Assembly (NCBI GenBank): GCA_026417615.1
Contig: JAOACY010000096.1
Span: 1-32,579, forward strand
Reading direction: 5' to 3'
Length of the DNA stretch: 32,579 nucleotides
From: Clostridia bacterium
GTDB lineage: Bacteria > Bacillota > Clostridia > Acetivibrionales > JAFADI01
The notes beneath the pieces were generated by a model, which saw only the letters and a program-made list of their open reading frames with translations, was not told the origin of the DNA and did not search any database. Positions within the stretch are counted from its first letter, which is position 1. Every line of letters begins with the position of its first letter. This document shows, piece after piece, positions 1-8,131 of this stretch. The position numbers and the translations under genes were made by a program.

Positions 1-519
1 GAAGAAAGAAGCAGGGGCTATTATCTTGAAAACACTTATATTGAATCTGCAGGAGGAAAGAAAAAGTCGGCAATGGGAAACAACCTTCCTGCGCACTGGA
101 ATAATCCTATAAAAAACTACGAAAAAGGGGCACATCATATAAGGCAGGTATACTTGAATCAGATGGAAGATGCCGCTCACACAGAAAGCAACGGCAAAAC
201 CATATTCTATAATGCATTAAAAAGAATGCTGGAAATACAGAAGATAGATTTGAGCAAGTTGAGACATTTTGTTGTCAATATGCCATCAAAGTCTGTGAGA
301 GAGCATATTATGCAAGAGTGTACAGAACTTGGAATACCTTTGGACAAATTCTACAGTGCTGTGGAAAAAACAGGCTATCCCGGACCACCGGCAGCGATAA
401 TATCCATTGACAAGCTTTTAAAAAGCAAGACTTTTGAGGATGGAGACCTGATATTCAGCTTTGTAATGGAAGTAAGCAAGTTTATGCAGGGCGGCTTTAC
501 AATAAGGTATAAGGGATAA
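1..519 (+). CDS. KAS III-like protein, 3' part only (5' end outside window)
   Basis: The reading frame is open from base 1, so this is the C-terminal ~172 residues of a longer protein and the ATG at 73 is probably internal. The layout resembles the C-terminal half of a KAS III (FabH-like) thiolase fold: a strand and helix around RHFVVNMPSKS, LGIPLDKFY, then a Gly/Pro-rich loop, a GD turn and a last strand ending in GGFTIRYKG. KAS III enzymes normally carry a catalytic His in HQAN and an Asn in YGN. Here the aligned stretches read VNMPSK and GYPGPPAA, so both residues look lost. The active-site Cys, if present, lies outside the window. It could be a KAS III-derived acyltransferase or a non-catalytic partner. 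A radical SAM gene follows after 10 bases, so it is part of the same operon. The family call is moderate and the function is open. Confidence 0.6.
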   Translation, partial: EERSRGYYLENTYIESAGGKKKSAMGNNLPAHWNNPIKNYEKGAHHIRQVYLNQMEDAAHTESNGKTIFYNALKRMLEIQKIDLSKLRHFVVNMPSKSVREHIMQECTELGIPLDKFYSAVEKTGYPGPPAAIISIDKLLKSKTFEDGDLIFSFVMEVSKFMQGGFTIRYKG

Positions 520-529
520 AGGAGAAAAT

Positions 530-1933
530 ATGAATATATTGCTTGTTAATCCTCCCATTCCAAACAAATTTAAAATTTTTGATTACTGTGATGAAGAAGG
601 AAGGGATGCCATAAGGAAAAGAGTGCTTGTAGGTCCGCCTCTGGCACTTAATGAGCTGGCAGGAATGCTTCCGGAAGAAAACGTATTGATAATTGACCAG
701 AAGGCAGAAATCGACAGCAATCCAAGCTATGATTACATCGATGAGCTCATTAAGGAAATAAACAGATTCAAGCCCGACATAGTAAGCTTTACCTGCCTTA
801 CTGCGCAATACAACTGTGTTATCAAGCTGCTTGAGACGGTTAAAAAAGTTGACAGCGGTATTCTGACATCCATTGGAGGAATACACCCGTCTTCATGTCC
901 TGAGGATTTTGTAGGTTCAAAGGCTGATATCATATCAATAGGACTTGGAAAACACAGCTATTACCATATGGTGCAAGAGTACAAAAAGAACAGGGCAAAC
1001 CCTGATTTTACAAATATTCCTGGGCTTGCATTGAATCTTGGTGACAGGCTTGTCTACACTCGCTCCTTATGTGATATGAGCTACAAGGAGTTCAAGGAAA
1101 ACTACCTGCTTGATGAGGTGTTACCAAACAGGTCGCTTACAGACAGATACGACTATACAATTGCCCGGATTAACAAAAGGCTGCACTATATCAGTACTTC
1201 CCAGGGGTGTACCCATAAATGCAATTTCTGCTATTTGTGGAAGATGACAAACGGGTATTATTTTCACCGCAATGTGGAGTCCATCATAAATGAGCTTAAG
1301 CAAATGGACAGGTATTATCTTATAAGATTTTGCGATGCAAATACCTTCGGTGATATAAAAAAGTCAAAAGAGCTATTTACAAGGATTATTGAAGAGGGAC
1401 TTAATCTAAACCATGCTTACATGGGCGATGTGCGTACCGATACAGTGATAAGGCATCCTGACCTTTTAGAGCTTGCTGCCAAGGCTGGGTTGAAGGTAAC
1501 GGTGTGCGGCCTGGAAGCTACAAATGATGAAGAATTGAAAAAATACGGAAAAGACTGTACAACCGATACTATCAGGGAAGCCCTCAAGATACTCAATGAA
1601 TGCGGAATTTATGTAAACGGTAACTTTATTGTGCGTCCTGATTACGAAGAAAAGGATTTTGAAGGTTTAGCACGCTTCATTGAGGATAATCCCATTTACA
1701 ATGCTGCTTTGACTATTTTGACTCCCTTTCCCGGTACTGAACAATGGAACGAGTTGAAGGATCAGATAGTTGAATGGGACTACGATTACTTCAACCTCAC
1801 CAACAGTGTGCTTAAGACCAGGCTGCCCGAGGATGTTTTCTACAAAAAGATATCAGAGGTTTATAAGGTTAGTGCAAAGTCTGGAAGAAAGTTTATGGAA
1901 ATGTACGGAGAGAAAAACCAAAGAGCTGTTTAA
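530..1933 (+). CDS. B12-binding-domain radical SAM protein
   Basis: This is a 467-residue protein with a good ribosome binding site (AGGAG) before the ATG. The N-terminal ~190 residues have the Rossmann-like start MNILLVNPPIP, PPLAL and the GGIHPSS turn seen in cobalamin-binding domains of BchE-like enzymes. The radical SAM barrel follows, with CTHKCNFC at C227, C231 and C234 (CxxxCxxC) that would bind the [4Fe-4S] cluster used to cleave S-adenosylmethionine. A GLEA strand and a TPFPGTE loop lie further on. The DxHxxG motif that gives base-off B12 binding is not evident, so cobalamin use is not certain. The family does methylations, cyclisations and C-C bond formation on unactivated carbons. 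In this operon it probably tailors a lipid or polyketide chain. The substrate cannot be read from the sequence. Confidence 0.88.
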   Translation: MNILLVNPPIPNKFKIFDYCDEEGRDAIRKRVLVGPPLALNELAGMLPEENVLIIDQKAEIDSNPSYDYIDELIKEINRFKPDIVSFTCLTAQYNCVIKLLETVKKVDSGILTSIGGIHPSSCPEDFVGSKADIISIGLGKHSYYHMVQEYKKNRANPDFTNIPGLALNLGDRLVYTRSLCDMSYKEFKENYLLDEVLPNRSLTDRYDYTIARINKRLHYISTSQGCTHKCNFCYLWKMTNGYYFHRNVESIINELKQMDRYYLIRFCDANTFGDIKKSKELFTRIIEEGLNLNHAYMGDVRTDTVIRHPDLLELAAKAGLKVTVCGLEATNDEELKKYGKDCTTDTIREALKILNECGIYVNGNFIVRPDYEEKDFEGLARFIEDNPIYNAALTILTPFPGTEQWNELKDQIVEWDYDYFNLTNSVLKTRLPEDVFYKKISEVYKVSAKSGRKFMEMYGEKNQRAV

Positions 1934-1951
1934 ATATGGAGGACTTTTAGC

Positions 1952-3100
1952 GTGAACAGTGTAATCCGTGAAGTAGGTATAATTGGAAAAGGGAAAATGG
2001 GAAGAGACATATTTAACGAGTTTCTTCAGTATGATTACAAACTGGTAATGATATGCAGAAAACCCGAGGATATTGAAGAAATTACCGCTTCTGTTGAAAA
2101 GCAGCTAAAAAAAATGCTTAAGAGGGGCTATTTGTCGGAAGCAGAATATGAAAGAAAAATAAATTCATTTACTGTCAACACTGATTTCAGCGCTTTAAAG
2201 ACCTGCGACATGGTGATTGAATCGGTGTATGAAGACAAAGAGCTAAAAAAGAGCATTATGAAGCAGATTGAAGATATTGTCAGCAGCGATTGCATTTTGG
2301 CTTCAAATACATCCTCAATACCGTTGCAGATGGTTTTTGAGAAATGCATCAAAAAGGACAGGTGTCTGGGAACCCATTTCTTTTATCCCGTAAAAGTTAT
2401 GAAAACCGTGGAAATAAACAGGGCTTCATTTACCAGGGACGAATATGTGCAGGCAGCCCACCAGGTTTTAAGAAGCATAGGGAAAAGCACCCTTGAACTC
2501 TTTGAGGGCGCAAACATGGTATTAACAAAAATTCTTTGCGTTATGACAACACATGCATACAGAATATATGAGGAAAACTGCCTTACACTTGAACAAATTG
2601 ACGGAATTCTGAAAGAAAACCTTTTAACTTTGGGCTTGTTTGAAATTGTTGATTCCACCGGAATAGGAATTATTCTGGAAAGCATAGAGAATTTCATGAG
2701 CGACCGCTACCGCAGTCTGTTTATGCCTCTGTACAACAAAGGCAAAAAAGCCATTGAGGCTGGCTTCCCCGGAGGAACTGGAAACATGGGACTTGCCGCA
2801 TATGAAGAAGAACAGCATGTTGAGCGTAAAACCTTAAATGGTGAGGAAGCGTTACATTATCGCAACTATGTTTTATTATCCGTACAGAGTATTCTTATTG
2901 CAGAGATTGAGTACATCGTACAAACTCAGGGTGTAGATAGATGTAAACTGAATGAAGCCGTAAAAGAGGTTCTTGGATTGTCTGAAGACATTGACGCCAT
3001 GTTGAATAGAATAGGTCGCGAAAATATAAACGAGAATCTTTTAAACTTTTACAATAAATACAAGGATAAAATATATGAATCAATGGGAGGAATTATATGA
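1952..3100 (+). CDS. divergent, extended 3-hydroxyacyl-CoA dehydrogenase
   Basis: The start is a GTG at 1952 behind GGAGGA; the protein has 382 residues, about 100 more than the usual ~282. The N-terminal NAD domain shows GIIGKGKMG (residues 9-17), a VIESVYED strand, ASNTSS and THFFYPV. H142 and E154 fit the catalytic His-Glu pair of the family. The C-terminal helical domain is unusual: the PGFxxNR motif is replaced around residues 186-193, so the active-site Asn aligns with Thr192, and the final GKKxGxGFY signature is degraded. The extra C-terminus (about 285-382) may be a second, degenerate 3HCDH-type helical domain, as in FadB-like proteins. It likely reduces a beta-keto thioester or oxidises a hydroxy one, possibly on a carrier protein. 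It overlaps the next gene by 4 bases, which suggests translational coupling. Confidence 0.82.
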   Translation: MNSVIREVGIIGKGKMGRDIFNEFLQYDYKLVMICRKPEDIEEITASVEKQLKKMLKRGYLSEAEYERKINSFTVNTDFSALKTCDMVIESVYEDKELKKSIMKQIEDIVSSDCILASNTSSIPLQMVFEKCIKKDRCLGTHFFYPVKVMKTVEINRASFTRDEYVQAAHQVLRSIGKSTLELFEGANMVLTKILCVMTTHAYRIYEENCLTLEQIDGILKENLLTLGLFEIVDSTGIGIILESIENFMSDRYRSLFMPLYNKGKKAIEAGFPGGTGNMGLAAYEEEQHVERKTLNGEEALHYRNYVLLSVQSILIAEIEYIVQTQGVDRCKLNEAVKEVLGLSEDIDAMLNRIGRENINENLLNFYNKYKDKIYESMGGII

Positions 3101-4308
3101 ATAAAACTGTTATTACCGGAATGGGAATGGTAACATCACTGGGAACCAACATGGAAACAACATGGCAGAATCTTCTGGAAGGCCGCTCCGGGGTAAATAA
3201 TGTAACTCTCTTCGACCCTTGCAACAATGATACAAAGATTGCTGCAGAGGTCAGCAATGAGTTTGAGAAATTTGCCGAGAAAGTAATACCAAAAAGAAAC
3301 AGGAAACAGATGACCAGAACAACAAGAATGTGTATGCTTGCGGCTGATGAAGCCATCAAGGACAGCGGTATTGATTTCAGCAAATATGATAGGGTCAGGA
3401 TTGCTGTAATACTGGGTGTTATTACTGCGTCATACAATGAAATGGAGCGCAGCCAATCAGACTCCTATATTGTAGTAAGGTCTATGCCAAATGCACCAAG
3501 CGCATGGATATCACTCCTTTATGGTCTTGAAGGTCCTAATTTCAACGTTTCAACTGCTTGTGCATCCTCTGCTTACGCCATTGGTCTTGGACACCAGATG
3601 ATTAAATCTGGCATGGCTGATGTGGTTATTGCCGGAGGCTGTGATTCAAGCATCGAACCTGAGTATTTCAAAGGATTTAACCAGATAATGGCAATGTCTG
3701 TGAGAAACGACTCTCCTCAAACGGCAAGCCGTCCGTTTACTCTTTCACGTGACGGATTTGTAATGGGTGAGGGAGCGGGAATACTTGTACTTGAATCCGA
3801 GAAATCTGCTCTTGCAAGAAATGCTAGAATATATGCCGAGCTTGCCGGATATGCACTTACAAGTGAAGCAGCAGATATCACGGCACCAAAGGAAAATGGA
3901 GAGGGAATGGCAAAAACCATGAGAATGGCACTTGAGGATGCAGGTGTTGATAAAAATGAAATTGACTACATAAATGCACATGGCACTTCTACATTTTTAA
4001 ATGACAAGTTTGAGACCATGGCAATTAAGGAATGCTTCGGAGAATGGGCAAAAGAGCTCTGCGTATCCTCATCAAAATCCATGATAGGACATACCCTTGG
4101 TGCCGCAGGGGCTATTGAAGGTATTATAACAGCATTGAGCGTATACAACAGGAAGCTAACCCCAACAATTAACTATAATGACCCGGATCCGGAACTTGAC
4201 CTTGATTATGTGCCAAACAAGTCAAGGGATAAGGAAATTCGTGCCGCAATATCAAACTCTTTTGGTTTTGGCGGGCATAACGCTTCTCTTGTTTTCAAAA
4301 GGTATTGA
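3097..4308 (+). CDS. KAS II-type beta-ketoacyl-ACP synthase (FabF family)
   Basis: This is a 403-residue protein of normal KAS II length, starting with MNKTVITGMGMVTSLG. The decarboxylating-condensing triad is complete: C155 in VSTACASS, H295 in NAHGTST and H332 in KSMIGHTLGAAGA. The C-terminal NSFGFGGHNAS is also typical. It would extend an acyl thioester with malonyl-ACP. Its ATG overlaps the stop of the upstream dehydrogenase (ATGA), and AGGAGG lies inside that gene. Because it sits among tailoring genes and not beside fabD, fabG or acpP, it is more likely a specialised-metabolism ketosynthase than the housekeeping FabF. No carrier protein is seen in the window, so an ACP must come from upstream or from the fatty-acid pathway. 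Confidence 0.93.
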   Translation: MNKTVITGMGMVTSLGTNMETTWQNLLEGRSGVNNVTLFDPCNNDTKIAAEVSNEFEKFAEKVIPKRNRKQMTRTTRMCMLAADEAIKDSGIDFSKYDRVRIAVILGVITASYNEMERSQSDSYIVVRSMPNAPSAWISLLYGLEGPNFNVSTACASSAYAIGLGHQMIKSGMADVVIAGGCDSSIEPEYFKGFNQIMAMSVRNDSPQTASRPFTLSRDGFVMGEGAGILVLESEKSALARNARIYAELAGYALTSEAADITAPKENGEGMAKTMRMALEDAGVDKNEIDYINAHGTSTFLNDKFETMAIKECFGEWAKELCVSSSKSMIGHTLGAAGAIEGIITALSVYNRKLTPTINYNDPDPELDLDYVPNKSRDKEIRAAISNSFGFGGHNASLVFKRY

Positions 4309-4360
4309 TTAATTGGTTGAAATAAAAAATATGTTAAAAAATATTAAAGGAGGAAGTGTT

Positions 4361-5563
4361 TTGAAAAAGGTAATGTTTATAAGCTTCCCCGCATCAGGGC
4401 ACGTCAATGCATCGGTTAATGTTTGCAAGGAACTTGCGAGCAGGAATGTAAAAGTTATTTATTATACCCTGGAGGAACATTTTTATAAGTTTGCGGGGCA
4501 TGAAAATATTGAAGTGCGCGGTTTCCCTGAGAATTTCAAAAAGTATTATTACGAAAAAGCAGCCATTTCAGGGAAAATAATGAAGAGCCTTGTGCGGATA
4601 CTTCATATGGTATATTCATTTACTGACATTTTGATGCCCTTTGTAATAGATGAAGTTGAAAGGGAAAAGCCGGATCTTATTATGGGGGATGCTCTCAGTG
4701 TTTATGCCAAAATTATTGCCAGGATGAAGAAGATACCTCTTGTTCTTGTGTTCACTTTTTTAATACAGACGGATCCGGAAAATCCCAAGCCTCCAATACC
4801 TCCGGGTGCTATAAGATCGATGCTGCTTAATTTTCCGACATTTATTGACGCAATGAATATTAAAAACAGTATCAACAAGAAGTATGGCAATTTTTGCGAC
4901 GAACCCGGGGATTTCCTTCACCATCAGGATGAGTTTACAATAGTGACAACCTCGAAGGAATTCCAGCCTAAAGGCCATCTGTTCGGGGATAACGTAAAGT
5001 TCATGGGACCAACAAATGTTAAGCATAGCACTATTCCTGAAGTCAAAGATACTATTTTCGTAAGTATTGGTACTGTGCAGAGCAACAACCTAATTTGGGA
5101 CAGCTGCATCAATGCAACGAGAGGAATGGGGTACAAGGTAAAGTTGACCTTTGCAGGCAACAAACAAAATAAAGTGACATTAAAAGATATCCCTGACAAT
5201 GTAACAATATATGACAATCTCACACCTGACGAATACAGGGATATAATAAGCCAGTCTGTACTGTTTATAAGCCATGGAGGCATAAACAGTGTAAGCGATG
5301 CCATTCTTGGAATGACTCCTATTTTGGTTATTCCTGGAAATGACGAGACCGTGCAGATGGGACAGCTGGTTGAAAAGTACAGGTGCGGCAGAATGTACGC
5401 TTATAAGAAAATTGATGAGAAGAAGCTTAGGGAAGAGATTTCCAGGATTATTAACGACAGCTCTACGAGGTCGGGTCTTGCCGCAATGAGACAATCCTTC
5501 CTTAATTCAATGGGATGTAAAAAGGTTGTAGATGAAATGGGCAAAAAGTTTAATTTGTTCTAA
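4361..5563 (+). CDS. MGT-type GT1 glycosyltransferase
   Basis: The chosen start is the TTG at 4361 because AAAGGAGG lies just upstream and the protein then begins MKKVMFISFPASGHVNASV, the normal N-terminus of macrolide-type (UGT-like, GT-B fold) glycosyltransferases. Length is 400 residues. The C-terminal donor-binding region reads FISHGGINSVSDAILG followed by PILVIPGNDETVQMG, equivalent to the HxGxxSxxEAxxxGxPxxxxPxxxDQ signature, with Asn-Asp-Glu in place of the usual DQ pair. It probably moves a sugar from a nucleotide donor onto a hydroxyl of the pathway product, either as tailoring or as self-protection. A glycosyltransferase beside hydroxyacyl-generating dehydrogenases suggests that the product carries a free hydroxyl. 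Donor and acceptor are unknown. Confidence 0.9.
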   Translation: MKKVMFISFPASGHVNASVNVCKELASRNVKVIYYTLEEHFYKFAGHENIEVRGFPENFKKYYYEKAAISGKIMKSLVRILHMVYSFTDILMPFVIDEVEREKPDLIMGDALSVYAKIIARMKKIPLVLVFTFLIQTDPENPKPPIPPGAIRSMLLNFPTFIDAMNIKNSINKKYGNFCDEPGDFLHHQDEFTIVTTSKEFQPKGHLFGDNVKFMGPTNVKHSTIPEVKDTIFVSIGTVQSNNLIWDSCINATRGMGYKVKLTFAGNKQNKVTLKDIPDNVTIYDNLTPDEYRDIISQSVLFISHGGINSVSDAILGMTPILVIPGNDETVQMGQLVEKYRCGRMYAYKKIDEKKLREEISRIINDSSTRSGLAAMRQSFLNSMGCKKVVDEMGKKFNLF

Positions 5564-5577
5564 AGAAAGAGGGAAAT

Positions 5578-6075
5578 ATGAAAAAAGATGCTATAATTTA
5601 CAGCACATTATGCGGGACTACCAGAGAAACCGCAGAAAGAATGAGGCTTGCTTCAAAGGGGAAGGCTGACATATTCGACATTAAAGAGAATCCGTCAGTA
5701 AATATTGATAAATATTCCAGGGTGTTTGTCGGCTCGGGTATTTATGCAAAAAAGTTTTCGAAAGAAATCGATCAATTTATAACAAGCAATGCTTCCAAAT
5801 TGAACTCAAAGGAAGTTATCTTGTTTGTACATGGCCTGGCACCCGAAGCTGAAGGCAAGAAAATGGTTGAAGAAGCCGTGAATAACCGTATACCATCAAG
5901 CAAATACAAGACCTATTACCTGGGTGGTAAACTGGATTTGAAGCACAAGAACCTTTTTCTAAGAATGTTTAGCAGGTTTATTGCAAATATGGCCAAGCTT
6001 GACCCTAAAAATCCAAGCAATATAAATGAGCAAAGGGTTGAAGAGCTTATCAAATGTGTTTCGATGACATCCTAG
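5578..6075 (+). CDS. flavodoxin-domain protein (HemG-like)
   Basis: This is a 165-residue protein with an AGAGGGAA ribosome binding site. It opens with DAIIYSTLCGTTRETAERM, the FMN-phosphate loop pattern of the flavodoxin_5 group (YxSxxGxTxxxA). The second FMN-contact strand is VFVGSGIYAKKFSKE and the third is VILFVHGLAPE. This group includes the flavodoxin-like protoporphyrinogen oxidase HemG and stand-alone clostridial flavoproteins. No haem genes are nearby. An electron-transfer role, for example re-reducing the radical SAM cluster or a flavin step in the pathway, is inferred from context. The 3' end overlaps the next gene by 22 bases. Confidence 0.8.
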   Translation: MKKDAIIYSTLCGTTRETAERMRLASKGKADIFDIKENPSVNIDKYSRVFVGSGIYAKKFSKEIDQFITSNASKLNSKEVILFVHGLAPEAEGKKMVEEAVNNRIPSSKYKTYYLGGKLDLKHKNLFLRMFSRFIANMAKLDPKNPSNINEQRVEELIKCVSMTS

Positions 6076-6752
6076 CAAAGCTTGAATCAAACCGTTTGCC
6101 ATATTCCAATGGCTTTAAAGCCTGGGTTGTTGATGTAAGGAGTTTTAAGCCCTGGCTTGATGCAATTAAGAATTGCCTTTCAAAGGAAGAAATGATAAGA
6201 GGATGCACTATAACTAACAAAAATGCGCAAGAATTGTTTTTTCTGAGAAAGGGAATAGCGAGGATATTGATTGCACATTTTGCGAGCAGGCACCCTTGTG
6301 AAATCACATTTGAGCGAACCGACGAAGGAAAACCTTTTATTGCATTGCCAATACCTAACTGCATATACTTTAATATTTCACATTCAAAGGAATACCTCCT
6401 GGTGGGAATATCTGAAAACAGGGATATTGGAGTAGATATTGAAAAAATAAGACAGGATGCGGGTCATGCTGTTTTGGCGGAAAGTGTTTTTTCACCGCTA
6501 GAAAAGGCCTTGTACAGCAGTTACAGCCCTTCTGAAAAGCTGCGTTGCTTTTATAAGGCCTGGGTGCAGAAGGAAGCAGTGTCAAAAGCAGTTGGAAAAG
6601 GTATTTCATACGGATTTGATACTCTGGATGTTTTAATTGAACCAAACAAATTGCATGAAGAATACAATTTACTTATTGAGGGTTTAGAGCTGCCGGCAGA
6701 AATAATGCTTAGATTTGAAAAGGATTATGTATTTGCAGTGTGTATGCTGTAA
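6054..6752 (+). CDS. Sfp-type 4'-phosphopantetheinyl transferase
   Basis: This is a 232-residue protein of Sfp/AcpT type. Visible motifs are GKPFI (92-96), FNISHS (106-111), GVDIE (126-130, with D128 and E130 as Mg2+ ligands) and WVQKEAVSK (170-178, with K173 and E174). The enzyme moves phosphopantetheine from CoA to a conserved Ser of a carrier protein, making the holo form. Its presence implies that a dedicated ACP or PCP belongs to this pathway although none is encoded in the window. The start lies inside the flavodoxin gene. The ribosome binding site is weak, so translation is probably coupled to that gene. Confidence 0.93.
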   Translation: MCFDDILAKLESNRLPYSNGFKAWVVDVRSFKPWLDAIKNCLSKEEMIRGCTITNKNAQELFFLRKGIARILIAHFASRHPCEITFERTDEGKPFIALPIPNCIYFNISHSKEYLLVGISENRDIGVDIEKIRQDAGHAVLAESVFSPLEKALYSSYSPSEKLRCFYKAWVQKEAVSKAVGKGISYGFDTLDVLIEPNKLHEEYNLLIEGLELPAEIMLRFEKDYVFAVCML

Positions 6753-6775
6753 GAAAAGAGAAAGTTGGTGAGGTA

Positions 6776-8131
6776 ATGAAGAGAAAACCTGTAAAAGCTT
6801 GTTTTATGGATAGCTGCATGCGGATAATGCCGGGAAAGGTTTCCTGCAATACCTTTTACATGTTTTTTAATGCTAACTCTGAGTTTAGTATTGAAGCATT
6901 TTCAAAGGCGTTCGAACGGTTTGCCGAGGATATGCCAATATTTACCTGCAGGTTGTCCAGAGGATATTTCAAAGATAAATGGGTACCGGTAGAAGGCTAT
7001 GATTCGAGTAAAACCATTGAGTTATTCAATATTTCGACAGCCTCCGAGGGAGATTCGGTTTATGATGAGCTTTTCTCAAATTTTTCCTCCCTTTCAAACA
7101 AGCACATTGACATTGAAAAAGAACCTCCCCTTAAGATTAAGATATTCCATGACACAAATTCGGGTAGAAATCTTCTGGTAATGTGCGTTCACCACTGCCT
7201 TGCGGACGGAAGGGGATGGCTGCAGAGTCTTAAGCTGCTTGGAGAGTACTATGATGCCGCTTTGAAAGGACAAACGGTAAGGCAGCATAAGAAAAACTGC
7301 CGAAGTATTTCAAAATTTGTTTTTTCTGTCAAGCCCGGGGACTTTTTGACTACGTTTAAAAACCTTTCCAAGCCAAGCAAAATTAAAGAGATGAAGCCTG
7401 TGATGGAGCTGGGGGATTATAAAAATTTAAGAATTGACTTTGATGATTTAAGTATAGAGAAAATTGTTATTAACAAAGAACAGCTGGCTGACATTAAAAA
7501 TAGTTATAAAAAGTATGGTTTTACAATAAATGATATCCTTATGCACATTGTTCTGAAAATTACAGATAAGTTCAATATGGAACTTAGCGATCCAAACAGG
7601 TATATTGGCACAGGCATTCTTGTGGATCTCAGAAGATACTTCAAACAAGAAGGGTTGACGATAGCTAATTATTTTGCGCTTGAATCCTTTGAAATAGACA
7701 GGACGTATATTTATGACCTTGAGAAATTTTCCGAAGAACTTGCTGCCTTCAAGAGAAGGCCTTTAGGATTGGCGTTTATTGTGCCCATCCTTTTTACAAG
7801 CCTGTTTCCCGTAAGGATGCTGGAGAATATTATTGCCGGAATGATGGATGGGTTTAATGTTCAGTCCTATATGGGTCTGGCTACAACTAACTTTGGCAAG
7901 TATGATGACTATGTTGCCGGCTTCGGAAGCTGCATTGAGGGCGCTGCGGCTCTTCCCACTTCAGGAGTGCATGGCTTTCCCAGTGTTCTGGTTTCTGGAT
8001 TTAAGGATGTATTGACACTTTGTATTGTGAAGTATAACGATAAGGAAAAGCTTACAAAAAGAATAAAGGATGAACTTGTACAAATGTTTGACAGCCTTAA
8101 GGCACAGGGAGGAAAAGCTAATGAGAATTAA
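6776..8131 (+). CDS. condensation-like acyltransferase (first of tandem pair)
   Basis: The start is the ATG at 6776 behind GGTGAGG, giving 451 residues. An upstream in-frame ATG at 6740 lies inside the transferase gene and lacks a comparable site. The protein has HHCLADG at H139-G145, the HHxxxDG signature of the CoA-dependent acyltransferase / NRPS condensation superfamily, followed by RGWLQSLKLLGEYY. The C-terminal half carries GILVDLRRYF and NFGK, which correspond to the latch and DFG-like regions of stand-alone members such as PapA-type and alcohol acetyltransferase-like proteins. It likely esterifies or amidates an alcohol or amine with an acyl thioester. The next gene is a clear paralogue, so the pair could add two acyl groups or act as a heterodimer. 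Confidence 0.82.
   Translation: MKRKPVKACFMDSCMRIMPGKVSCNTFYMFFNANSEFSIEAFSKAFERFAEDMPIFTCRLSRGYFKDKWVPVEGYDSSKTIELFNISTASEGDSVYDELFSNFSSLSNKHIDIEKEPPLKIKIFHDTNSGRNLLVMCVHHCLADGRGWLQSLKLLGEYYDAALKGQTVRQHKKNCRSISKFVFSVKPGDFLTTFKNLSKPSKIKEMKPVMELGDYKNLRIDFDDLSIEKIVINKEQLADIKNSYKKYGFTINDILMHIVLKITDKFNMELSDPNRYIGTGILVDLRRYFKQEGLTIANYFALESFEIDRTYIYDLEKFSEELAAFKRRPLGLAFIVPILFTSLFPVRMLENIIAGMMDGFNVQSYMGLATTNFGKYDDYVAGFGSCIEGAAALPTSGVHGFPSVLVSGFKDVLTLCIVKYNDKEKLTKRIKDELVQMFDSLKAQGGKANEN

Noticed and set aside
4313-4360. An upstream start for the glycosyltransferase that would add 16 residues.
   Set aside because: The added residues include the AAAGGAGG site that serves the TTG at 4361, and the family N-terminus begins at that TTG.
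6740-6775. An upstream ATG for the first condensation-like protein.
   Set aside because: It lies inside the phosphopantetheinyl transferase gene without a ribosome binding site; the ATG at 6776 has GGTGAGG and matches the start of the paralogue.
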